DNA of 64,000 nucleotides from Erodium maritimum (Eukaryota > Streptophyta > Magnoliopsida > Geraniales > Geraniaceae), in assembly GCA_963921825.1 (NCBI GenBank), contig OY997594.1, positions 35,012,956-35,076,955 on the forward strand, in the 5' to 3' direction. Below are positions 36,905 to 47,792 of this stretch, in pieces (position 1 is the stretch's first letter; the number at the start of each line of letters is the position of its first letter). Under the pieces are notes generated by a model. That model searched no databases and was not told where the DNA came from. It saw nothing but the letters and a program-made list of their open reading frames with translations. Both the position numbers and the translations under genes were made by a program.

Positions 36905-37130
36905 CCAGGCCGGCACACGACCCGGGCCGTGCCACCCTCCGGGCCGGTAACCAAGTCGGGCCGTGCCCCATACCGGGCCGGCACCAAGGCCCTGCCGTGC
37001 CCCCTACTGGGCCGACGCCCAAACCCTGCCGGGCCCCTTACCAGGCCGGCACACAAACCGTTCCGTCTCACCTACAGGGCCGGTACTCAGTCCTGCCCAT
37101 TTCACCTCCCGGGCCAAACCAGTGACCCCA
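36905..37130. repeat. GC-rich minisatellite in the element leader
   Basis: About seven degenerate units of 30-37 bp around ccgggccgtgcc and gggccggcac, in the non-coding leader between primer site and gag. The short frames here follow the repeat. Confidence 0.8.
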
Positions 37131-37740
37131 ATTTCGTAGCGGTGATAATTTCGCACTACTTACACCCGCTATGTCTACCCTAGGGTATTCGTAACTTTCC
37201 CGCCTAATAGCGACCCGTACACTAGTACGTCGCAGAAAAACGACCACCAAACACATAACACAAGTACGGCAACTCAAGACCGACGTCAAACACAAGCCAA
37301 CACGGCCGAGTAACAACAATACATGCCCACCGGGCCATCCAACACCGAACCACGCCCACCGGACCAATCAAAATCAAACACACACGCCCACGGCGTCAAA
37401 CAAAATCAAAACCCGCCCACCGGGCCAACCAATTCTAAAACTTTCCCCTTTTTAACTTAAAACCTCAGACTTGACATCACGCAGTTACAACCCGGTCCAG
37501 GCGTCCCCGAACTACGTCGTACCGACTTGATGTCAGCACGGTCACGTTCGACTACAGGAGCGCTCCTGAGTCGACCCGCGACGGCTTAAAAAACGTTTCA
37601 AGCAGCAACAACAATCAGCAAGCCAGCAATAAAACACTGCACATACACACAATCCCAACCAAGACTCATAACACTACGGGTCTACAATGACTCGACCCTC
37701 CCCACCTAATTGACACACGGTCCGAGGTGTGAAACCTCGA

Positions 37741-37752
37741 GCTCTGATACCA
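37741..37752 (-). other. Primer binding site for initiator tRNA-Met
   Basis: On the minus strand, TGGTATCAGAGC follows the 5' LTR after a 3-base gap. It is the standard plant LTR retrotransposon primer site, complementary to the 3' end of tRNA-iMet. Confidence 0.93.
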
Positions 37753-37755
37753 AGC

Positions 37756-40700
37756 TGTCACGCCCCAATTTTAGTAAAACCGAACTAGGGACACGAACAT
37801 TTAAAATAATAAAACCGTTTGAAACCTGTTTTGAATAAACACTTTAAAATCACCCTTTGTTCAACAAAATAATATTTACAACTCAAAATCAGTCCCAACA
37901 AGTGGACAAAACAAGGTATCCGTCACTAGACTCAAAAGTAAAACCCAGAATCCCGCTCCTAGCTCTTCAAGCTTCAGAAGCTCACCTAGTCCAACCTGCG
38001 ACCGGTACCTGTAGGAAAAGCAGCTAGGGGTGAGCGTTCGCTCACCACCACAGATAACAGACTAACTACGGCATAATTAGCAGACAATGCCGGTAACACC
38101 GACAACAAACTCAACACCGGGGATCACTGTCCCCAACTCAAGTACTCCGACTGACACACACCCACAGTGACCTTCCTCGAATGACTCGACACTTGACACG
38201 TAAAGTAGACCCGACACAACGATTGACGACCTCCTCCAAAGACTCAAGAGACCACCACGGAACACCCAAGATCACAAAGGATCGCACACCAAACAAGATC
38301 ACAAAGTATCGCATACCCACTGCTCAGTAACCTCCCCCACTCACACGAACACGAATCAGGCTAGCCAAAGAATGCTTACAACCTGTTGATACTCGACCAC
38401 GGATCAGGCTAGCCAACGAATGCTTACAACCTGTTGATACTCAAACTCGGATCAGGCTAGCCAAATACTGCTTACAACCTGTTGATACTCAACTTGGTCA
38501 GGCCAGCCCAAGAATGCTTGCAACCTGCCGGGATTCAAACTTAGTCAGGCCAGCCCAAGAATGCTTGCAACCTACCGGGATTCAAACTTGGTCAGGCCAG
38601 CCAACGAATGCTTGCAACCTACCGGGATCCGCAATCACAATCACAAGCAAGGTTCAACCAACAGTAACAGACCGGTTCAACACTCCACAGGCACTCATGG
38701 CCACACAAGACACCAACAGTAAAACACGGACTCAACAATCCAAATCATTCACAGGCACTCACGGCCTCCCAAGACACACCAACAGTAACTCACGGGCTCA
38801 ACAACCCCACGGCACTCACGACCACCCAAGAAACGCCAACAGTAACTCACGAGCTCAACAACCCCACAGCACTCACGGCCACTCAAGACACCAACAATAA
38901 GAAACACGAGTTCAATAACCCAACGGCACACACGGCCACCCAAGACACCAATAATAAAGCAACACGGGTTCAACAACCCTACGACACTCACGGCCACCCA
39001 AGACACCGATAATAAAGTAACACGGGTTCAGCAACCCAACGGGCCCTCATGGCCACCCAAGACACCAACGGTAAAGTACGTGTTCACAACCCCACGGGCA
39101 CTCACGACCACCCAAAACACCGATAATAATACCACGGGCTCTCATGGACACCCAAGACTCGACAATAATAACACGGGCTCTCATGGCCACCCAAACTCAA
39201 TAATAATACACGGGCTCTCATGGCCACCCAAGACATCTACAATAATACACGGGCTCTCATGGCCACCCAAAACACAAATGAAACAGTCAACCTCCGGGCA
39301 TGGTCATATGCCTCCAGTACTTCTAATATCACTAAGTTCTCTGCTCTTACGACACTACTAAGTGTCACATGCTTTTCTCATAAACGCTACGTTCCCGTAT
39401 CATGCTTTTCTAATATTCGATAAATCTAATTAACCCATGACACCCCGGTGTCACATGCAATTCTACTGTTAACTTTCCCTAGTCAGGGCCGAGATCCGGC
39501 TACTTTTCCCTACCTCGTGCGTGTTCTCCCAAAAGCCAACCCACGAGCTCCGGTGATGATCTCAGTCACTCACCCAGCTTTCCCTTGCCTCGGTCCGTGG
39601 CACGATCTAAAAGAACACAATTTTCAATGCACTTTAACTCGCAGGAAATAAGGTGAAATTTAATAAACTTAACGCCCAAACGTAACCCCGACAATGTCGA
39701 TCACTCCCAAACTTCCCAATTACTCGACATTGTCGATAAAGGACTCGTAAAGGCCCGATTCGCCCGACATGGAAAATCTGCCCGGGTTTTGTGAATGCCC
39801 TTCCGGGGCTCCAAAAATTCCCGTTTTCGTTTCTACGGTCTTAGAATAATTCAAGGATCCCAATGCACTTGACGGGATCGAATGCCGACTTCCGAGTCGA
39901 TTAATTAACGTTTAAAGTTTCTAAAACCCGTTAATTACAACTTTTCCGAATTAATTCCAATTTTTGATTCGGTTAAGGATAAATGGTCCGGGGAACGTTT
40001 TAAACCTCCCGAACACTAAACCCGAGCACGTGGGCCCCACCCGACCCACTTGGCCGTGAGCCCTAGGGTTCAAGGGGTGCTCGGCCACCATGGTGGTGGC
40101 TGGTCCCAGCTCCTGCCAGCCACCCCATGGCTGGCCGGCCACCACCCACGGTGGCCGGAGCTCCTCCCGAGCTTCCGGTCACCGAAAAACGTGCAATCAC
40201 ACCTCCAAACACCTCTAAAACGTCTCCAACACTTCCCCAACCTCAATACACCCCTAACCCATTCATTTTAACGAAACCCTAGCTTTTGAAATTAAACAAA
40301 ACGACGATCGGTTTAGTACAAACCGTAGAGGAGGATGAGGGGAACTAGATTGCTCCTTGCCTTGAGACGATCCAAAGGTGGGATGACGTGAATAGTGGCT
40401 TCACAACCTCAACTCCCTCTCTTCTTCTTCTCCTTTTCTCCCTTTCTTCTCTCTTCTTTCTCTTTCTAAAACAACTAACTCTAATTTCTATTTTTTTTCC
40501 TTTTTGCCCTAATGGCCGGCCACCTCTTGTCCCCTCATAGTTTCCCCCCAAAACTAACACCACCACATAATGGACAAGTGTCAAGGTGGGTCCCACACCT
40601 TTTGGAAAATATCTACTTGATATTTTCCAATCAGATTCGCGAAAATCGGACGTTTCGGGCCCCGAACGGGCACTTTTCCCAAGAAATTACGAAACTTGGC

Positions 40701-41007
40701 GGGCTACAAGGAAACGGCTCAACTAAGACCGCTGCGACGACGGCTAAGCCTTTTGGATCCAAAACGGTCTTCGAATGGACCAAAATGTCGCTCGGTTGAC
40801 TTTTCCAACGAAAAGTCAACATTTCCCAAACTGATCAGACAGTTGCCCTGAGTCCCTCGAAACTCACTTTGTTCAACAACGGGGTCAACTTAAGTCTGGT
40901 ATGACTCTCAGGGTCATTTTAGGTTCAATTAAGTGTCTGTCTTAAATTTTTTAAATTTTCCTGTTTTTCACAGATTTGACTGGCGTTGAACGAGAGTGGT
41001 TATTACA
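37756..41007 (-). repeat. LTR (5' LTR in element orientation)
   Basis: Same structure as the copy at 32018-35243, ending in canonical TTACA. It carries extra minisatellite units around 38672-38730 that the other copy lacks, which accounts for its greater length. Confidence 0.92.
38340..39270. repeat. LTR minisatellites, partner copy
   Basis: Same two arrays as at 32608-33500, with slightly different unit numbers and several scattered substitutions. Confidence 0.9.
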
Positions 41008-41529
41008 CAAGGAACCCCACAACTGCAGCTCCAAAAGCCCTCTGTGCTAATATTGTACTCTTCTTTGATGTTGGCTTGAAGCATGAGGAAGGTGGAACAA
41101 AGCCTAGCTCTGATAATTTTTTGTTCTGCAAAAAATGCTTCCTCGTCCTGTCATAATGTCACGTAAATGAAGGAAAAATTAGATGTTTTTCTTTTGGCAG
41201 CTCAAGAATTCATATATAAGCCATACAAATACAATACAACCTCTGCATATAGTTCCATTAAGCTTTTGAAGTTTTACAAGTATTGTCAACAAAGAGTCTA
41301 ATTGACACACCAAATCTAAACTAGTTAAGCCAATTATGAGACATTGGTTGGTAATAGTTGTAATTAGAACTTTGTTCAGTAATACCCTTTTTAGCATCTG
41401 GCAGACGACCTTCTTCAGGAGATTCTAGTGAATCCTGACAGTTAATTACCTTTCTACCGGGAGAAAAGTCAATTCCAGTGACTTCAACTGCAACAACATC
41501 AGCAAGCTGAAATCCCAAATTTGATTTAA

Positions 41530-42401
41530 ATTTTCAAACCGAGACAAGACTATATGTTCTGCTAGAAAGAAAAAAAGTGTACATGAAGCTAAAATAGGTG
41601 AGTAAAACTGAAAATGTGGGTTTAGATAAGACAGACTTAAAAACGAAACTAGACTTAAAAACGAACCAAATCGAAAGTTTCAGGACACCGGAGAAGGTTG
41701 AGGGAGGAGGGAAGAGGCCGGGGACGACGCCGGCGAAGTGCGGATGGCCGGGGACGACACCGGCGGAGGAGGGATGCCGGAGACCACGCCGGAGAAGACG
41801 AGTTCGCGAGCAGCTCCGGGTTTTTTTTTAATATAAATAAAATTAATTTTTTAAAAAAATAAAACTGTTTTTAATAAAAAAAATATTTTTATATAAAAAA
41901 ATTGATTTTATGTATTTTTTAAAATAAAATCTGATTTTTTGAAATTAAAAAATGAATTTGTAAAAAAAAAACTGATTTTGTTTTAAAATTATTGAAATTT
42001 TCAGTTTAACACCCTAAACAATGAAGGGTATTATTGTCATTTCACTTCTTTTCAAATTCTGAGTCAGTGGCATGAGATGAAAATTTGAGTAATAGTTAGG
42101 GGTATTTTGGACATTTTACCCTGCTGGGTATGAAAGTGAAATTAAAAGTTTGGTTAGGGTATGAAACTGAAAAAAATTTATGCCAGGGTATTAAACTGAA
42201 GTTAAATGTTTGACAGAGTGGTAAAATGAAATTTTCCCTAAGTTTTAACTTGAATGCATATCTAATTCATCTCACACAAAGTATCATTCATAAGCAAAGC
42301 ATCTTGAGTTAGTCATGTAGACATGCAAAAACCCAAGTGACATAGAACATAGTAAGTAAGCATGAGATCATCCATCAAATAACAAATGAAACTGACCATT
42401 T
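41530..42401. other. A/T-rich repeat-like block with a GC-rich island
   Basis: A GC-rich piece (41690-41820, with ccggggacgacgccggcg) is followed by 180 bp of A/T-rich DNA and then a block with repeated gggtatgaaactgaaa-type text up to 42240. That last text resembles ends of plant MITE or Mutator-type elements, but I could not find the partner end or a target duplication. No coding exon is supported. Confidence 0.4.
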
Positions 42402-42548
42402 TCATTCACACTTACTTTTTTTTATCAGTAAAGCAAATTTAAATTAAACATCTCTCAAAGATGAAAAGGAGTACAAACAAGAAAGTCTAGCTACACACTC
42501 CCCAACAAAAAACAGACCACAACAAAGACTCCAACACCACTAGAAACT

Positions 42549-42656
42549 ATGAATGGGTACACAGACCCTGAAGTTATGAATGAGTACGCAGACCCGGAAG
42601 CAATGAATGGGTACGCAGACCCTGAAGCTATGAATGGGTACGCAGACCCAGAAGTC
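42549..42656. repeat. 27-bp tandem repeat, 4 copies
   Basis: Four units of 27 bp, atgaatgggtacgcagaccc plus tgaagtt with variants. The unit length is a multiple of three, so the frame stays open through it (NGYADPE repeated). Confidence 0.92.
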
Positions 42657-42675
42657 CCACACCGGGGAAGATCAA

Positions 42676-42802
42676 CAACCACAACACGAGCATGGCGCTC
42701 TGAAAACGAGCATGTCGCTCTGAATACAATCACGAGCATGACGCTCGGAATACAACCACGAGCATGGCGCTCAAAATACTACCACGAGCATGACGCTCGG
42801 AA
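42676..42802. repeat. Degenerate 25-30-bp tandem repeat
   Basis: Five units built on acgagcatggcgctc with variable spacers, directly after the 27-bp array in the same element. Confidence 0.85.
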
Positions 42803-44849
42803 GACAACCAATAAACACACCAAAAAGGTCTTTTACCCGTATTTTCCAACCATTAAGCACACGGGATACTGGCTTAGAACCTACCACAAGCCAGTATCAG
42901 TACCTGAACGAGCCGCTAGATCCACGACGATCAACACCTTGAAGGATAAAGAAACGCGTCCCACGACCGGATCTAAAATGAAACGCCAGGAAAACTCCCG
43001 ATCCACTAGAAGCAGCAAGAGCAGCTCCGCAACGATCCCCACCCTGAATGATGAAGAAGCGCGTCCCACGACCAGAGCTGGAAGTATACACCTCTAATGA
43101 CCCGAGAGTAGCTCCTCCTTGGCGAGGGACTAATCAAACGCTGGAGCACATACTTAGCCCTCCGAAATATAAATCCGGACTACACCGAGAAAAGGCCATA
43201 AGGAGGAGGACTGTTATTTCTACCAAGTACAAGCTACGAGCTCCAAGCCGGCAGGAGCAAGTCATCACGTCTGGGGATCTGAGGCTGGTATGTGAGCTGA
43301 ACATTCCGATACCGTGACCGGTAACCCCTCGTTGGCCAACACCAAGCGAGGACCCGAAGAGGAAGACCTGTAATTATATCGAGCACGAACTAGCCTAAAC
43401 CTAGACAATTCTGACATCAAAGCTAGCTACCAAAAGCAGATCGACCGATAAGTAGGATTTACCGGTGGCCAACACTTGAAAATCCGGCAAAAAATCTACC
43501 CAAAAACCGATTCCTTAAGGAGGCTCCCCAAGCTCCAATGGACTGAGATGTTTGCCCTTGTACGCTGAGATGGAATTGCTTGTTGCATAGAAGCGATCCG
43601 TAGCAGGAGACGAGTAATACTGAACATCCAATACCCCCAGCAGCAAAGAACTCCTCTGGTCTCAAGCACTCCGAACCAACACCGGAGAATAACGAGCTGT
43701 GGCCAACACATCAACAGCTACACGCGAACACCTCTACCAAATCCTCACGATCAACCAGCCAGGGGATGTGAAATGCGTCCCACTGCAGGACGAGGAAGAG
43801 ATGGCGTGACTCACCAAAGGTACGGTTGGAGGAAGCAATGAGACCCGGAGTTCGGGCGGTCCCTAGGAACGGGGGACTAATGGTGCGCGCGCCAAGAGGA
43901 CCACCAGAATCAGATTCGTTCCGGCAAGGACAAATCCGGCGAGCTCCCTCATCAATGACCCAAACCCGTAGACCAAAATCACCACGCGACCGAGGCTCTT
44001 TCAGATCAGCAACAGAGGAACTGTAGGAACCACTGAAACTAGAACCGACTCTGTCGGCCAGAGTCGACCAACACTGTCCCTCCCACCATGCTACCAAGGC
44101 TCATACTCGTATGGAACTATGCTTGTAATGTGTGGCGGAACTGGTTTTGGAACTCCATTATAGGGACAAGGAGATGGAGAGTTGGAGGAACCTTCGGAAC
44201 CACTGAAACCAGAATGTACTCGACCGGCTGGAGTCGACCAACACCACCCCTTTCCAGCAAATGTCCGACCACTGAAGCTCTGAAAGATGTCAGATCTGGA
44301 TCCCGGAGCAGAGCAAGACGAAGTCGAGAAAGATGTGGTCAGCAGGTTCGCGACCACCACACACACTCCACGCCTCCAACGAGCCACGACCAGAAGACCT
44401 GAACATCACCGACAACGCAAAGATGTTGGCCGAAGGACAAGATCTCACCATCGAAGTGCACGCAAGAAACCTGGCCGGAGCAGAGTCGGGGTCTTGACCG
44501 AGAGACCCAGCCAAGAGAGGGCTCAGCACGACCCGGGAACGACGGCGACACCACGAGTGGAACCACAGCCAGGGAAGAGGCCCTCACCAACCTTCAAAGC
44601 CCTGCACCGAAAGAAGAGTTCGCCGGAGCAATGGGAAGATGACCAGTCGAGATCGAGTGCGAGATCTAAGAGAAAAGAAGGGGAAAAGGCTTGGGAAGGA
44701 AGAAGGGAGATGAGAGGGAGGCTGTCGACGATCGACCAGACCCGTAGGTTCGGTGAACCGCCGACGGCGACCAAAGGGAGAAACGAACTCTAGGGTTTAA
44801 CTGTAGCAAAACGAGAGAGAAAAGTTCGAGTCGATAAATCTCATTCACA

Positions 44850-45587
44850 ATCACTTAACTGATGTTATTACATGAATTTATACATTAGTAGTTTCACTTT
44901 CATTCTATATAACCCAAATGTTATAAATATAACTATGTCAAAACAAATCTTTTAAAAGTGTATTATATTCACCTGGTAAAGATCAGTATATGAAATTTTA
45001 GTATGTTTAGCCTCCGCTTCTTCTGAGGACTAGAATCCAAAATCAACCAAAATTGAATTTCACCAACAAACTTAAGAAATCAAGATGTGTATCTAAGAAA
45101 TTGTGATTATTATTTCAAAATTAAAAGAAGAAACCCACCACATAAATCAACTCTAATCCTCAAGCCAAGCCATTGTTGGAGGCGTGGCCGCACTCTTGGT
45201 CAGTCCTGATAGAACCATTAGCACCTTCTGTATTGGTCTTAGCATCATAGTTCCATCGTCATGCCAACGAGCTGGACATCAAAAGAAAAACAATTAAAAT
45301 TGATTGATTTTTAGAAGAAAAGAAAAGGAAATAAATGAAAATAATGAAAACGAAAAATGAAAATATTTTATAATTAATGAAACTAAATAAAAATAATAAT
45401 TTTTTTTTAATTTTAATATAAAAATTAAACTTAATAACTAAAAACTTTATGGAAAATAGTTAACGATTTGACGAAAATTTTTTAATTAAAGAATTAAGTA
45501 ACGAATAATAATTAACAAAGAATGATAACATAGTTTTTCAATTCATATGAACAAGTTAATTTAAATTTAGAAGAAACAGAAAACAAA
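44850..45587. other. Introns and flank of the peroxidase pseudogene
   Basis: Apart from the two pseudogene exons at 44973-45022 and 45139-45271, this is A/T-rich DNA. The missing first peroxidase exon is not visible between 45272 and the LINE that starts near 45588. Confidence 0.6.
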
Positions 45588-45642
45588 TTCTCTCTCGAAT
45601 TGCGAGATTTTTCTCTTTACCAAGGAAATCCTAGCCTCACCT

Positions 45643-47129
45643 ATGGAGTCCCTTACTCCTGCCGCCAATGTGACTGTTGTCTCTACCGCCGGTCATGTCT
45701 CATTGTATCCCCACATGGTGCAGCACTCGCCATTTGTGCTACCACCACGCCTCTCCTCGGAGGTCGTGTTCCCTATCAAAACAAGACGAAACCGGAAGAC
45801 AAAGAAATCTATGGCTTTGGTCCCTTTCCCTTCTTCTTTCAAAGTCTTCTCTCGACTCCAACACCATTAGTGTCCCCGACCTTCGTTCTGGGCTCTTCCG
45901 AGCCATTGGTGAAGCCACGACGGGGCCGTCCTCTCAAGGCTAAAACCCTAACGTCTTCTCCAAGTCTTGTTAGGGTTTCGACGTCTCCATCATGGACGGT
46001 CAATCCTGTCGCCTCGCCTCCGTCCCAGGCTTCGACGATTGCCTCAGCTCCTCAACTGCCACCGGAATCTCGCGCTCCTAGCACGCTGCAATTGACGGTG
46101 ACTCCGCCATCTACTCTGGGTTTTATTCCTCTGCGAGGCAGAGTGGAAGCGAGGCTTTCGGGGTCAGCCATCTCGTCTGATCCTCCCACGAGGGTGGGAG
46201 TCTTCTCCCCAGGCTCTTCTGATCCGGTGGGCAGTCGCCCCTTCGTGCCTAAAACCCTAGCTTTAGACACAAGTTACGCTAGGGTTCTGAAGGTTGTTGT
46301 CTCTATCCCGCCGCCTCCACTAATTAAAGACCCATCTCGGGGGAAGGTCCCTATGGTCGATATGGAGAGGGATGAACCGGGCCGGAAGGAGTTGAATGAC
46401 CTATGTGAGGGGATCATCGTCCCCAATGGTGATCGGGTGCCAATTATTCCGGCTTACTCTCTCCTTCTCCGGATATGGTCCACCGTTGTAGAACTTTAAA
46501 GCCCAAGGACACCAGGACCGCCTTGAAAATATCAGAACTGTCGGTGTCGCTGGAGTCCAATCTACTCAACCTCCATGATGGCCTCTTGTCCTGCTCGTTG
46601 GAGGAGAAGGAAGAGGAGGTGGTTGAAGTCTTGTACCTTCCGGTGAGCACGTCGATCCTCGCACGGTAATAGTTTGCCATGTTGGGCAAACTGTGGACCT
46701 CCAAGCCACCCCGGAAGGAGGCCCTTCTTCGGATACTCTCTCGGGCTTGGGGGAAGTCGGCCGAGGGTTTGGTCATAAAGGACATTATGAGTGCACGCCC
46801 ACGACCTCCCTCTCGTAGTGCGCACCAAAACCGCGAGAGAGACGATCGACTCGACTCTAAGATTGTGCGTCGAGGTCCCGTGTGACCAATGGGGTATCTG
46901 TTGGGGAGGTGTAATGAAAGTCCGCTTTTTGCACCTTGTGGAGCGTCTTATTCGCCGCCAGCTCCTGCCCCGATTCTGGAAAGTCCTCGAGCCAGTTTGT
47001 GTCACTCTTACCTTTACCAAACTTCCCGTGTTTTGCTTTAACTATGGCCTAATTGGTCACATGCTAGCCGATTGTGATAGGGAGTTAGTGGGTAAGCACA
47101 AATTGGACTCCTCCGTCCTGGAGTATTAG
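45643..47129 (+). pseudogene. LINE ORF1 with DUF4283 and degraded zinc knuckle
   Basis: The frame starts MESLTPAANVTVVSTAG and is proline and serine rich. It shifts several times. Around 46680-46770 the text GKLWTSKPPRKEALLRILSR matches the DUF4283 domain of plant LINE and gag-like proteins. Near 47025-47075, PVFCFNYGLIGHMLADC is the CCHC knuckle with Tyr replacing the second Cys. ORF1 proteins bind the element RNA. The frameshifts and lost cysteine make this a relic. Confidence 0.82.
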
Positions 47130-47361
47130 AAGGATTGCCACCCGAAGACGTACGCGACGGACTAGGACAATTAGACTCCCCGTCATCGGTGTCCTCGACG
47201 TCTACACCTCAGGGTCCCTTGTATAGGGGTAGGTTCCCAATTGTATCCTCGGGTACTTCACCTTAGGGTGTGAGCCATCGGCGGGTCTCTCAATCACAAC
47301 TGGTTGACCTAGGTTGGAAAAACTTGGTGATCGGCCAACCGGTCAGGGGAAGAAAAGCTGA

Positions 47362-47375
47362 CCCCCCCCCCCCCC
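47362..47375. repeat. Poly-C run of 14
   Basis: Uninterrupted C-run just past the LINE ORF1 fragment, followed by more C-rich text (tatccccccaccc). Confidence 0.95.
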
Positions 47376-47380
47376 TATCC

Positions 47381-47784
47381 CCCCACCCCTGCCTGTGCAT
47401 AGAGATAACTGGACTCTAAGCCGGAGCTGAGTCTAGTTGTGGAGCGGGAGGTGTGGGAGTGAAATAGGGTTCTATAAGGGAACCTCGAGATGATGAAGAT
47501 CAGGTTGGGAAGATGGCCCGAATGGAGGAATGAAAGGGATACACTGCTCTAGGGAATGGCCTTGGGAGGGGTCCCTGGGAAGAGCTCTGCCTCCCTTAGA
47601 AGCTGGTGTCAACAGGTTCAATATCATTCTATAAAATATGCACTAGTTAGGCAAGACCTTGAGCAGTAGACACCAGTTTCATTGTTATTTACTTTTTGTT
47701 CGCCTTTATGGCTCCACAACAAACCGCTTGTGTCGATTTTTTAGTCACAGAGCTATGCGTAGACAGACCTTAAGGGCTCGATAC
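47381..47784. other. Spacer, no gene seen
   Basis: No coding frame or known repeat is supported. It may include the degraded tail of the LINE fragment on its left. Confidence 0.4.
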
Positions 47785-47792
47785 CATGTAAT

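Larger units (their letters stand above)
32018..41007 (-). mobile_element. Ty3-type LTR retrotransposon with gag only
   Basis: Two direct repeats of 3226 bp (32018-35243) and 3252 bp (37756-41007) bracket 2512 bp. Perfect 5-bp repeats CAAGG flank the whole (32013-32017 and 41008-41012). On the minus strand the LTR begins TGTAATAACC and ends GGGGCGTGACA. A primer site for initiator tRNA-Met (TGGTATCAGAGC) and a purine tract sit at the correct ends. The only coding content is gag; protease is cut at its start, and RT, RNase H and integrase are absent. The element therefore depends on another copy for movement. It inserted in the last exon of the ascorbate peroxidase pseudogene. The two LTRs differ by a few percent by eye. 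Confidence 0.93.
42411..44840 (-). mobile_element. Non-autonomous LINE inside the peroxidase pseudogene
   Basis: The plus strand begins with a T-run and atcagtaaagcaaatttaaa, the reversed LINE tail with poly-A. The other end carries ctctagggtttaactgtagc and gagagag, a LINE-like 5' end. The 9-bp repeat TCATTCACA is present at both flanks (42402-42410 and 44841-44849), consistent with target-primed insertion. It is 2.4 kb with no RT, endonuclease or ORF1. It shares a block with 62085-63755 (ggtaacccctcg and ggccaacaccaagcgagga, about 43320-43390 and 62935-63005). It sits in an intron of the pseudogene. Confidence 0.78.
31978..45271 (-). pseudogene. Ascorbate peroxidase pseudogene (peroxisomal, membrane-anchored APX3 type), split by transposons
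   Basis: Minus-strand blocks in gene order: 45139-45271 (YDAKTNTEGANGSIRTDQE, ASNNGL), 44973-45022 (AKHTKISYTDLYQ), 41450-41506 ([19 protein letters not shown]), 41386-41434 ([17 protein letters not shown]), 41008-41147 (DEEAFF, then KLSELGF and STILAQRAFGAAVVGFL) and 31978-32017 (GYLYGIHRKTK and stop). They match class I ascorbate peroxidase with the C-terminal membrane anchor of the APX3 group, which reduces H2O2 with ascorbate. Splice borders survive at several blocks. Defects: the first exon is not found, exons between the RLPDAKKG and DEEAFF blocks are absent, a frameshift sits at the active-site WHD block, another precedes KLSELGF, and an intron is only 15 nt long. A 9-kb retroelement lies between the last two blocks and a LINE in another intron. 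Confidence 0.9.
45588..47380 (+). mobile_element. LINE fragment: 5' end and ORF1
   Basis: The segment begins ttctctctcgaattgcgag, similar to 5' ends of the other LINEs here, and carries a decayed ORF1. It stops after the zinc knuckle. No endonuclease or RT follows; a C-rich tract and non-coding DNA take over. The 3' limit is approximate. Confidence 0.75.

Noticed and set aside
46562-47020. 152-codon minus-strand frame
   Set aside because: It is antisense to the LINE ORF1 whose DUF4283 text and knuckle read on the plus strand.
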